DNA from: Aurantiochytrium sp. KH105
Lineage: Eukaryota > Sar > Bigyra > Thraustochytrida > Thraustochytriidae
Direction of reading: 5' to 3'
NCBI GenBank assembly: GCA_003116975.1
Contig: BGKB01000262.1
Location: 220,626-284,625 of the forward strand
Length of the DNA: 64,000 bases
Positions 48,717 to 57,639 of the stretch are shown here, piece by piece (the stretch's first letter is position 1; each line of letters starts with the position of its first letter). The notes under the pieces were generated by a model that was not told the DNA's origin, did no database searches, and saw only the letters and a list, made by a program, of their open reading frames with translations. The position numbers were made by a program, and so were the translations under genes.

Positions 48717-51700
48717 TCAATCTGCAAGTACAGCGTCCAAACTTTGAATACCATGTACAATCCGCTCATTCCAGAGGTGCCTTGTCTCTTGTTTACCATC
48801 ATCCTGGTAGCCACGAATCCAAGGGATTCGGCGCTGCGTGAGCAAAACGGCGTGCCGCAAACCAGGGCATACCTCCACGACACATACCTGGCGATTCAGA
48901 GAGACATAGTGCATTTTCAGAATGTCTGAGAACTTTAACAGTGAGGCCTCACAAGCACTCCACGTCTCGCTTTCGGCCGACCACGGAAACGAGGACTTCA
49001 AGTCATTCCAGCACTTGACTCGAGCGTCCTCAATCATGCCAATGATGGCATTCTCGTGCAAAGGTGGGTCACTCGCATGGAAGGCTTGTCGACTTGCATT
49101 GAAGAACTTGCGCTTCAGCGACAAGGTGTTGTTCTGTAGACGTCCATTGGCGTGGGATCGATATTGCAAAAGATGAAATCGCTCCCACATCATGGCCCCG
49201 AAGTGACCAAGATCCTCAATGAGTAACGTAATTTCATCTTTTTCGCGTTGCAGCTCCTTCTCAGACACAGCATTTTTACGTTTGCGTCCCAAGAACTTGA
49301 CGTCTGAGCGAGAGATGAGCATATCGATACATTGCTCGAGCTCGTCGAGCGTGACGAATCCATTGTTGTCCTTGTCAATTTCTTGAAAAACTTCTTTGGC
49401 AAGCTTGCGGTCGATGCCCAAGTGCGTGAGACATCTTCGCAGCTCTTTCTGGTCCAAGTAGCCAGAGTTGTCCTTGTTAGCTTCAACGAAAACGCGCCTG
49501 ATTTCTCGGATCTTGACGTCGTTGTCAACGTGCATCGTGAGAGCCCTTTCAAGATCACTTTGGGCACGAGCAATGCGTTGCTTTATCCAGCTCTCGAAAT
49601 CTCGCTCGCGAAAGGTTTTGGTCGGCTGCGAATTCGCGTCGGTCACAGGATCATCCTCACGCACCCTGGAGATGTGTCCGTGCAAGAACATGCGCATTGA
49701 GAGCTGCTTCCGCAGAGCTCTTGCTGTGAATGCGTCAAGTTCAAGCGCCAGCCCAACTTTGTGAGAAGCCTGACGTTGTGCCTTGGTCATGGGATCCTCG
49801 ATAACAACGTGCTCCAACCAATACACAGGAAGCTGGTAGAGTCGACCCCCTCGCGAGCCAGGGCTGCATCCGCAGCTTTGGGAGGGGGTCCGTGGATCCC
49901 GAGGATCGTCAAAGGCCAAAAGGTCGCCACATGCAAGACATTTGGCGCAATCCTGATAGTCAGCAAGCTCGTCATGCCGCAAAAGGACCTCTTGTAAAAG
50001 CTCGGCGCCAACGTGAGTAATGTGATTGTGCCGCAAGTCAAGACGTCGGACGACCGGAGCGCACTTCAGAGCCGTGCATAAGGCGTCAACGTAGGCATCT
50101 GTTACATCGCATTCGGACAGGTCGATCTCGCCAATATGATACAGCGGCTGCGAGTTGGGCACACATAGCTGCTTTCGTAATCGTGCTGGTATGGTGTTCC
50201 AAATTTCTGCCTCCACGCACTCTTGCATGAAGGCCTTTACGAAACGTGCATATGTGTCGGGGTAAACGCGGCCTGGCGCGCGGAGCCGTCGTCTGTATTT
50301 GAACCAGAGCATACGCTCGCGCTCTTCACGGCGCAGTTTGGCGGGAGGTAGTTTCGAGGGTACTGCAGGCGGTGGATCTGTCCTCGCGACAACCTGCCGC
50401 CGATTGAACAAACGACGAAGCCAGCCAATGCTACGGCCTTTGCGAATGATTTCTGCATAGCAAAAGTCCAGAAACTCCTCCAAGGAAATAGTCCCATTCT
50501 TGTCATTGTCGTACCTCTTGATAATGCGTTTTGCGCGTCGCACACTAACATTGTAGCCAAGTTGCTGCATGGCGACGCACATTTCGTATGCATCAATTTC
50601 TCCAGACGCGTCCTTGTCGAAATGAAAGAAGATTCTTCTCATTTCCAGGATCGTGTTGTCGTCCTCGAGACGACGTCCATACGCCTGAAGATCGTACAAT
50701 GTCTTGTAAGGAATGTAATTCCCGCTGTCCACCTCTCGTGCCCAGCCTTGCTCCTCGAGAATGTCTCCCCATTCTGCTGCGTGCTTGGCAATAATGCTCT
50801 CGTACTTTTCCACGGCGCTGGCTCCTTTGAAATCGACATTTCGCTTTAGGTATTGCGTCTTGCGTCGCACGAGCACGGGCGGAATGTCCTTCTTATATTG
50901 CTTTTGAAACTTTTCACTAAATTCGCGGGCGCGCCGTGCTGTTGCCCCTGGCGAAAGCGTTCGCGCGGGGAGCTGACCGGGCGCAAAAAAGGGAGATCGA
51001 CCCGCGAACAGCAGGGTATCTACGGGTTGCGCGATGCCGTCACGTAAAATATCCACTTGGCTCGTACTCACAAGCTGTCCTGCATCCCACGCGTTATGAG
51101 CCTCGCTGCACTGTGCGGCGCCATCTTCATCGACGGAAATGAGCATATCGTCGACGAGCTCGTCGAAATGCTTGACATCTTCGGCAGGCTCGCGAATGCG
51201 AACCACGCAAAGAGGCTTGGGGTGCAAATCGCTCTGCAGTGACTCCGGTCCATCGGCATCGCTGCAACTGAAAAGGGCCGCGTCTCGCTGCAAAAGGTTT
51301 GCTTGCGTTTCACAAAGAACTGAGAACGCGCGTCCGCAGTCGTCTCGCGCAAGAAGGTATGGGCCCCCACTCTGAATTTTAACGATTGTGCCCGCTCCTG
51401 CCCCACCAAAGTCGAGAAGCAATCCTCGGGCATCGATTGAAAGGGCAGCCCCTCCGAAGAGCGTCACTGCACCACTTTCTTCAAGAATTGCGGTATGTCG
51501 CGCTCCGCATGTAACCTGCAAGAACGATTGATTCCGCAAGTCATCGAGAACAATCGGCGTCACCGTGTCTGGTGTCTTTCCCCCACGGTCCGGCGCAGTT
51601 TGGCAAAGCTGACCATGCCGCCCGCGTCCCCAGCACCATAAATCGCCGGCCTCGGTAATGATCGCACTGTGGCGATCGCCCGCGGACATGGAAATGACAG

Positions 51701-52640
51701 AGCATGTCCACCAGGTCGCTGCTCGATTGAGCGTTTCGGGTGCAAAGACGTTGCGTCGAGTCCCATTGCCCAACTGGCCAAACTCGTTGCGACCCCAAAC
51801 GCACAGCGTTCGGGAGTCTGACGCACTTAAGGCAAGAACGTGATGCGCTCCGCAGGTGACAGCAGAGTAACCACATTCGCCTATTGCCGTGGGCACGTGG
51901 ACGAGTTCTTGAGGCAGGCTGGAGCTGGTCGCTTGTTCTCCACGACCCAACTCGCCATAAGGTCCATAACCCCAGCTCAACAGTCTGCCAGAACTCGTTA
52001 GCGCGATGCTAAATGTCATGCCCGCAGCGAGGGCAACCACATTATTTTCTTTCCCAATCACTTCGCGCTGAAGACGTGCAAGAACACGTGGGGATGCGAG
52101 ATTTCTCTTATCGCCATGACCAAGTTGGCCATGAGAGCCTTCGCCAAAGGAGAGAACCTGCCCCGCTTCGTCAAGTAAAAGCGTGTGGTGATGGCCTGCT
52201 GCAACGTGGAGTATTCGTGACTTGCCAAGACTGAGGACCGGAGTGAAGCGACTGAGAAGCTCCTTCGAGGTCCATTTTCGCTGATCGAGCTCGCGTTGCT
52301 TGGCCGAAATCTGCGTACTGGACAAAGTTAGCTGTCTTCGTATGCACGATGATACGCCTCCCTGTCTGTCATTTATCCTGCTACACGTACCCTTTTGGAT
52401 GTCTGCACGACGTCGGCCTGCCTCTCCTTCACTTGCGTCTGAGCAAAACGGTGCAGGTTCGGCATGGCCTGTTTCCTTTCGACCGACATCTTGCGCTTTC
52501 CAAGGCGCGGCGCCGCGCTCGCGAGCGCATGCACATGCGCTCGCGAGTGCGCGCGCACCTATTGTCGAGCGCGATCGTTTGACGTAGATTACTTGTGGCT
52601 GCCAAGCGATGAGATGCCGTGGGCAGCAGTAAAGCACCAT
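48717..52640 (-). CDS. RCC1-repeat protein with two EF-hand pairs and leucine-rich repeat, 1307 aa
   Basis: Multi-domain protein. RCC1 propeller repeats occupy about residues 130-435: LHVAAGHHHTLLLDEAGQVLSFG with HGQLGHG, LLSWGYGPYGELGRG, CVWGRNEFGQLGNG and LWCWGRGRHGQL. A first EF-hand pair follows near 670-730 (FDKDASGEIDAYEM, YDNDKNGTISLEEF). Then come a ribonuclease-inhibitor-type leucine-rich stretch (IDLSECDVTDAYVDALCTAL, RRLDLRHNHITHVGAELL) and a second EF-hand pair near 1090-1160 (ANKDNSGYLDQKEL, IDKDNNGFVTLDEL). All four calcium loops keep the acidic ligands. A calcium-regulated scaffold or exchange factor is inferred. The start is uncertain: ATG at 52640 is the only one before the first repeat, and the first ~100 residues are low complexity and may be UTR or hide an intron. 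Confidence 0.85.
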   Translation of the reverse strand: MVLYCCPRHLIAWQPQVIYVKRSRSTIGARALASACACARERGAAPWKAQDVGRKETGHAEPAPFCSDASEGEAGRRRADIQKGTCSRINDRQGGVSSCIRRQLTLSSTQISAKQRELDQRKWTSKELLSRFTPVLSLGKSRILHVAAGHHHTLLLDEAGQVLSFGEGSHGQLGHGDKRNLASPRVLARLQREVIGKENNVVALAAGMTFSIALTSSGRLLSWGYGPYGELGRGEQATSSSLPQELVHVPTAIGECGYSAVTCGAHHVLALSASDSRTLCVWGRNEFGQLGNGTRRNVFAPETLNRAATWWTCSVISMSAGDRHSAIITEAGDLWCWGRGRHGQLCQTAPDRGGKTPDTVTPIVLDDLRNQSFLQVTCGARHTAILEESGAVTLFGGAALSIDARGLLLDFGGAGAGTIVKIQSGGPYLLARDDCGRAFSVLCETQANLLQRDAALFSCSDADGPESLQSDLHPKPLCVVRIREPAEDVKHFDELVDDMLISVDEDGAAQCSEAHNAWDAGQLVSTSQVDILRDGIAQPVDTLLFAGRSPFFAPGQLPARTLSPGATARRAREFSEKFQKQYKKDIPPVLVRRKTQYLKRNVDFKGASAVEKYESIIAKHAAEWGDILEEQGWAREVDSGNYIPYKTLYDLQAYGRRLEDDNTILEMRRIFFHFDKDASGEIDAYEMCVAMQQLGYNVSVRRAKRIIKRYDNDKNGTISLEEFLDFCYAEIIRKGRSIGWLRRLFNRRQVVARTDPPPAVPSKLPPAKLRREERERMLWFKYRRRLRAPGRVYPDTYARFVKAFMQECVEAEIWNTIPARLRKQLCVPNSQPLYHIGEIDLSECDVTDAYVDALCTALKCAPVVRRLDLRHNHITHVGAELLQEVLLRHDELADYQDCAKCLACGDLLAFDDPRDPRTPSQSCGCSPGSRGGRLYQLPVYWLEHVVIEDPMTKAQRQASHKVGLALELDAFTARALRKQLSMRMFLHGHISRVREDDPVTDANSQPTKTFRERDFESWIKQRIARAQSDLERALTMHVDNDVKIREIRRVFVEANKDNSGYLDQKELRRCLTHLGIDRKLAKEVFQEIDKDNNGFVTLDELEQCIDMLISRSDVKFLGRKRKNAVSEKELQREKDEITLLIEDLGHFGAMMWERFHLLQYRSHANGRLQNNTLSLKRKFFNASRQAFHASDPPLHENAIIGMIEDARVKCWNDLKSSFPWSAESETWSACEASLLKFSDILKMHYVSLNRQVCVVEVCPGLRHAVLLTQRRIPWIRGYQDDGKQETRHLWNERIVHGIQSLDAVLAD
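52518..52547. repeat. Near-perfect 14-bp inverted repeat
   Basis: Arms CTCGCGAGCGCATG (52518-52531) and its complement (52534-52547) are separated by only CA. Pairing continues for three bases beyond one mismatch. It lies in the 5' part of the RCC1 gene. Confidence 0.85.
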
Positions 52641-52869
52641 CAGCTTGGCCAGTGCACACACCGTTCAAGAATGTGACAGTGAGTGAAGGGAAACACTAAC
52701 GGATCCCTTTGATAGTCCCTTGAAGGAGAGCGATGGCGACTGCCGACTCAATGCTTGTCTTTCAAGGAAACTTGCTTGGCTTGATGTGGAGCGATGCTAG
52801 CCAGCCGCACAAAGCTGAATTGGCTTCCAGGCACGGCCAACGCGAGCAGGAGGACCGTGCCAACGCCAT
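52641..52869. promoter_or_regulatory. Divergent promoter, RCC1 protein / helical-repeat protein
   Basis: Only 229 bp separate the two start codons used. An upstream ATG at 52733 opens an 80-codon frame that overlaps the start of the plus-strand gene in another register and may act as an upstream ORF. Confidence 0.45.
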
Positions 52870-55800
52870 ATGGTGCAGGGAAATCTTGCGTCGCGCGCAA
52901 TCTTGTCGGTTGCCGATGGGGAGAATGCCGACTCCAGGCGAACAGCACAGCAGCACAACGCACCACCGTGCATAGCGCAGAAAGAATCAAGCAGCGAGAC
53001 TGCACGCGAGCCAGACCCTGCTGTGCGAACAAGTACAGTCTGTGATGCGGATCGAGGTTCATCTCGCCAAGAAGCGCATACGGCGCCAAAAGCAACAACG
53101 CAAAATGCTGAACAGCGGCAGATTGTCACGACAGCCAAGTGCTTTATTGCCCCAGGTCTTCTCGCGCTGCAAGAAGCAGATCGCACCTTGCGGCAACACA
53201 TAAGTCTCGAAACCATCTTTGACAGTGACTATTTGACAACTACGCACGAGACTCTCCCCCAGGGATCGCGAGAATTACGTTTGCGAAAGGGAGGCCTTCC
53301 GAATCATGCAAGTGCAAGCATACCCAAGAGCGCCACTGCATTGGATGTGGGCCAGCTCAAGGTATCGAATTTGAGCCTTCTTGAAGGGCTGCGATCACGG
53401 TTCATGAGAAACGTAGCAAAGCTTGTGCCACCAGTCCATCGGTATGCCGTCGAGCCTCAAGGAAGGTCAGCGCGATTTATGGCCCAGCCAAGCGGCACTC
53501 GTGGCTGGACAGAGCTCCGTGCGCCGCTCGATCTTCGAGCGGTCGTGGAGTCGTGGAATTATCAACGGGGCCCTGAGTATATTGCTCGCTTGCAAAATTA
53601 TCTGAACCAGCTTGTGCAGATACGCTCAAAGATGGAGGACCCCAGCTGCACACTTGCGGTGCACGCCCTTTGGGATCTGAGTGTCTGCGAAGGGAACAGA
53701 CTGACGATGCAGACCGCCTCCGGAGTCTCGGCAGCGCTCGTCTGTGCACTCTCGGATGAAAAAGCAATCTACGCGCGAGGTACCTTAAAAGGGGAGACCA
53801 ATTTGTTGCGCGTGCAGCAAGCAGCAGGAAACGCGCTTGTTAATCTCTGCTGTGAGCTTGCCCGCGAAGAGTTTATATTGGAACTGCATCGAATGCGGGC
53901 TCTTTCCAAGTGCATTGAAGCGCTTAGTCATCTCGGCATGGAAGCCTGTCTTGTGAATCATGAAGATGCGAACGGGAAGAGTCAGCACGCGGACGCAAGC
54001 GCGGCCGATACATTATGCAGCTTGGCCGCGACATTAAGCACTTGTTTACCAGGGCCTGACGGCAAGGAGACTGAAGGCCTTTTGCATAGGTACGGGAACT
54101 TTGTTCTTTGCGTGATGCAAGAAACAAAAAGACCCAAGGTTTTCAGAGCATTATTGCAAACTCTGTGCACTTGGTTGGACCCGGAGCGTTTCTCTCGGTC
54201 TTCTAGTACTGCAAATATAGGAGACAATCGCTGTAGCCTCATTCTTTGTAGCCTTCTCAGTATCATTACTCACAATGAATGCGCAACGGACCAGGATCGC
54301 TTCGCTGCTGTGGATATGGCTGCACAATGCGTGACGTCGCAGCAAGGGGCAGTGGCTGATCTTTTTTCAGGAATTTACCCTTCTTCGGTGTCTGGCAGCT
54401 CTCACTTGCGACACGAAGGCTATCAAGTGGTCAATCTGAGCATGATGTATCACTTGGCACGATGCTTACACTTTTGCTTGGGTGCACAATTGCAACAAGA
54501 CTTTGACGACCCATTGAAAGAAGACACCTGGAGACTGCCTGCAGAGCTTTCGAAGCATAGCTGTTTCGATGGTGCACATGACAATCAGGATGCTTCTGAT
54601 AGCCTGTATCGCGACTTGACTGCTGAGCAATGTCTCGCGGCGCTGCAAGGGCTCGCGATACAGCATGCTCGCCGTAGTAAGATCCTTCCACCACCGGGCA
54701 CGCTAGTCTTTCTTTGGAGGCTTCTCATTTTTGTCTTTGACGTAGCACCCAATTTACGCGAGCGCGCTCTGCAAACCCTTGCGGGGTGCTGCTTTCTTGA
54801 GAACTTTATGGAGGTGATGCCTTCCTTATGCGCGGTAAGACTCGCATCAATCCTTCAAGACGCGAAATATCATGGCAACAGCAAGGTGGCTATTCTTTTG
54901 CACAGTCTTTGTTCGAGTCTTTGGGGATGCAAATTTTTGTGCATGAGAAACGACGGCCTCTACACCTTATTACGGCATGTAGAAGCCGCTCAAGACAGCG
55001 AGGTTTGCATTCTGCTTGCAAGCGCTGTGGAAAAATTCTCAAGCCACATTGTGCGCGATGACTTCTGGTCAGAGCAGGGTAACAAAGCGTCGGAATTTTT
55101 AGAAACAAGCACGGTAAAAGCGGAGTGGATGCGCTGGGCCCGCGGGCTTGACCGCATCTCCGCACACAAGACTCTCGATCGATTTGGCGCGTTAACCATG
55201 GATATAGGAGACGACTTTGACGAGCCTTGTTTTTCTCTATACCTTCGGCCCGAAGCATGGGATGTTAATGTGCAAGATTATACGCTTCCTTCGACGGATA
55301 GTATTGGCCTTCTCTGCCAAGTGCTACGGGGCTCATCAAGAATTGGACGTGAGCACGATTCGAGCAAGGTCGTCGAGTCTCTATCAAACGCAGTACAAAT
55401 GTTCTGTGCGACTGAACATTTATTGAGCGGATTTGATCGTGCTACCACAGGAGTTCTTCTCGATTCGACAACAGGGTGCCTTCGCGCTGGCGTAAAAAGT
55501 TTCAGGAATTTGCTACATGCAATCGAGTCAATCGCACAGTCAGAAAAAGGCATTGCCATTTTGGACTCGCAACTTGAGAAAATTTCCTGCATTGTCCAGG
55601 TGGCCCTTTACTTACAAGCACAAGACGCGGCATTGAAGGTCTTTGGTGACCTCGCCGATGGGTGCATGCGGCTCGTTTGGAAACTCGTCCGAGCCGGATC
55701 CAACCTTGAAGCTGACGGTCAGCTCCTCTCCATTGTCTATCATGGCGCAATTCAGCCAGGACTTGGGCTCACACAGCGGCAAGCCTGCGCGAATATGCTA

Positions 55801-57633
55801 TTAGATCTTTTCCTTCGCAAAGATGCCCCGAGAATTAGCAACACGAGGAGGCGACAACTGTTCGGGCTTGTCTCTGATGGTGATGAAGCTTCCTTGGTCG
55901 CCTGTTTGGCGTTGCTGAACACTGAAGACCTCAAGCTGCAGATGATTGGGGCTCAATTTATTTCGCACGGGGCTTGGACTGGCGCAACTTCGACGCAGAC
56001 CTTCATTGCAGCTTTCGGCCTCCGCGCTCTTGTCGAAATGGCCTGGCAATCTCGCAATATGATTGCTCGTCAAGAGGGACTGCGAGCGTTGCTTGAACTT
56101 TCCACAAAATACAAATCCGTCCAGATAGCTCTGGCGCGGGATGCGTTATTGGAGCTCATTCTTTTAGCCAAGCACGTGGCGGTTGTTTCCGAGTCTGGCC
56201 AAGAGAAGGAAACAAAAGGAGAAAAGCAAGTGGAGGAGAGGGAGGAGAAGGAGGAGGAGGAGAAGAAGAACAAGAAGCAGGAGAAGCTGGTAAAGAGGGC
56301 AAGCAAATCCACCGAAAGCCACCACAAGCAATATCTGCAGCGGTGTCTCTCCCAGATCATCACTGCCCTTCAGTCCAATCACAAGAATCGCACTCTTTTC
56401 TACCAAACAGAGTTGCGTCTTTCAATGGACGCCAGTCTTGCATTTGAAACGCATCAGCTGCCGTGGACCATCGAGGATGATGAGGACTCGTTGAAAGGAA
56501 AGAATCAAAGCAGATGTCAAGATTTGCAAACCACGACGACGTCGGTTCGCGTAGAATATCAGGACTGGATGTCTGCGGCTTTTCAAGAAAGCAGTCTTCG
56601 GAACCATCTTCACGCACCAGCTCGGCCAGTTCCTCAGGAATCATCACGTGCCAATGGGCCGGGCCGGAAGCGGCGCCCTCCTATGCAACAGCGACGTCTC
56701 TTATATAAATCCGCACAATCTCTCTGGAAGCCAACCACGCAAGCCACAGACGGTGGCTCTCGTTGGGAGCCCCATATTATCACAGCGGAGGTTTCCGCGC
56801 CATCACCGACAGCGGAGCAAAATTTTGTGCCTCAGATTCTGGAGGAACGGGATGGATCTGACGACGATCATGGTCAGAGCATTCAACTAATTCAAGACAG
56901 TTCCGTTCTTGTGAAGCGCGACCAAGAAGAGGAGGAAAAGCAAAGGCATGCTATTCTTCAAAGTTTAGGAATTCAACTGCGAGATGCTTCGCGCGAAAAG
57001 AAGCGGTACCGGGTGATGACCGACCGCATGTACACCTTTGCCTCGAACGATAGCTCACTGAAGGCCAGGGCGCTTGCAAGTGCTTCAAATTCGTCAAAAC
57101 CTGGCATGAGTCTTTTCCATCACGTGCTCGGCTCGAAAGTCAGCGACACGTGCGGACTCAAAAAAGTACAGCTTGATGAGGAGAATGTGATTTTTGTGTA
57201 CACAACGACGGAGCCAGCGATTCCGCTTCTGCCCCGCGCGCAACCAGGACCCGTACCTGGTACCATACTATGCACGCCTACGTTTGAGGATTTTCAACGC
57301 ACCAGCATCGGCCTCTTGTATCAAGCAGGGGCGCCAACGATGTCTGCATTGAAGAGCGTCAAGTCATTCATTCCCCGGACAACGCGAAAAGCACTGGCAC
57401 CTTCAGAATGCGTTTTTACGCGCTTTGGCGAGTATTTGCGAGCGGAGCAGCTGCAGGCCCCATGGGACAAGTATGGAACGCTCAACGCAGCAAGCTTTGC
57501 AGTTGCGATCATCTCTCCAAGCCTTTACAAGCTAATTCGGGAAAACGATGGCGAGACTGCCTCGGATGACGCGAGTTTGAACGAGGGATTCACGAAAAGT
57601 TTTCGGCGTCGCCGCCGCAACAAATTAAAGTAG
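52870..57633 (+). CDS. Large helical-repeat (ARM/HEAT-like) protein of unknown function, 1587 aa
   Basis: One uninterrupted frame from ATG 52870. From about residue 220 to 1110 it is a series of amphipathic helices that resemble degenerate ARM/HEAT repeats (LAVHALWDLSVCEGNR, VQQAAGNALVNLCCELARE, ALQTLAGCCFLENFMEV, ARQEGLRALLELSTKYKS). A Lys/Glu-only block follows (EKEEEEKKNKKQEK, ~1125-1145, from a purine tract at 56209-56300). A disordered linker and a C-terminal conserved-looking segment come last (SLFHHVLGSKVSDTCGLKKVQ, MSALKSVKSFIPRTTRKAL, FAVAIISPSLYKLIREN). No catalytic motif and no family are recognised. Its stop at 57631-57633 lies 6 bp from the stop of the convergent OTU gene. Confidence 0.82.
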   Translation: MVQGNLASRAILSVADGENADSRRTAQQHNAPPCIAQKESSSETAREPDPAVRTSTVCDADRGSSRQEAHTAPKATTQNAEQRQIVTTAKCFIAPGLLALQEADRTLRQHISLETIFDSDYLTTTHETLPQGSRELRLRKGGLPNHASASIPKSATALDVGQLKVSNLSLLEGLRSRFMRNVAKLVPPVHRYAVEPQGRSARFMAQPSGTRGWTELRAPLDLRAVVESWNYQRGPEYIARLQNYLNQLVQIRSKMEDPSCTLAVHALWDLSVCEGNRLTMQTASGVSAALVCALSDEKAIYARGTLKGETNLLRVQQAAGNALVNLCCELAREEFILELHRMRALSKCIEALSHLGMEACLVNHEDANGKSQHADASAADTLCSLAATLSTCLPGPDGKETEGLLHRYGNFVLCVMQETKRPKVFRALLQTLCTWLDPERFSRSSSTANIGDNRCSLILCSLLSIITHNECATDQDRFAAVDMAAQCVTSQQGAVADLFSGIYPSSVSGSSHLRHEGYQVVNLSMMYHLARCLHFCLGAQLQQDFDDPLKEDTWRLPAELSKHSCFDGAHDNQDASDSLYRDLTAEQCLAALQGLAIQHARRSKILPPPGTLVFLWRLLIFVFDVAPNLRERALQTLAGCCFLENFMEVMPSLCAVRLASILQDAKYHGNSKVAILLHSLCSSLWGCKFLCMRNDGLYTLLRHVEAAQDSEVCILLASAVEKFSSHIVRDDFWSEQGNKASEFLETSTVKAEWMRWARGLDRISAHKTLDRFGALTMDIGDDFDEPCFSLYLRPEAWDVNVQDYTLPSTDSIGLLCQVLRGSSRIGREHDSSKVVESLSNAVQMFCATEHLLSGFDRATTGVLLDSTTGCLRAGVKSFRNLLHAIESIAQSEKGIAILDSQLEKISCIVQVALYLQAQDAALKVFGDLADGCMRLVWKLVRAGSNLEADGQLLSIVYHGAIQPGLGLTQRQACANMLLDLFLRKDAPRISNTRRRQLFGLVSDGDEASLVACLALLNTEDLKLQMIGAQFISHGAWTGATSTQTFIAAFGLRALVEMAWQSRNMIARQEGLRALLELSTKYKSVQIALARDALLELILLAKHVAVVSESGQEKETKGEKQVEEREEKEEEEKKNKKQEKLVKRASKSTESHHKQYLQRCLSQIITALQSNHKNRTLFYQTELRLSMDASLAFETHQLPWTIEDDEDSLKGKNQSRCQDLQTTTTSVRVEYQDWMSAAFQESSLRNHLHAPARPVPQESSRANGPGRKRRPPMQQRRLLYKSAQSLWKPTTQATDGGSRWEPHIITAEVSAPSPTAEQNFVPQILEERDGSDDDHGQSIQLIQDSSVLVKRDQEEEEKQRHAILQSLGIQLRDASREKKRYRVMTDRMYTFASNDSSLKARALASASNSSKPGMSLFHHVLGSKVSDTCGLKKVQLDEENVIFVYTTTEPAIPLLPRAQPGPVPGTILCTPTFEDFQRTSIGLLYQAGAPTMSALKSVKSFIPRTTRKALAPSECVFTRFGEYLRAEQLQAPWDKYGTLNAASFAVAIISPSLYKLIRENDGETASDDASLNEGFTKSFRRRRRNKLK

Positions 57634-57639
57634 TGATTA

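Noticed and set aside
52733-52975. 80-codon ATG frame upstream of the helical-repeat gene
   Set aside because: Overlaps the start of the long gene in another register and has no domain. At most it is an upstream ORF.
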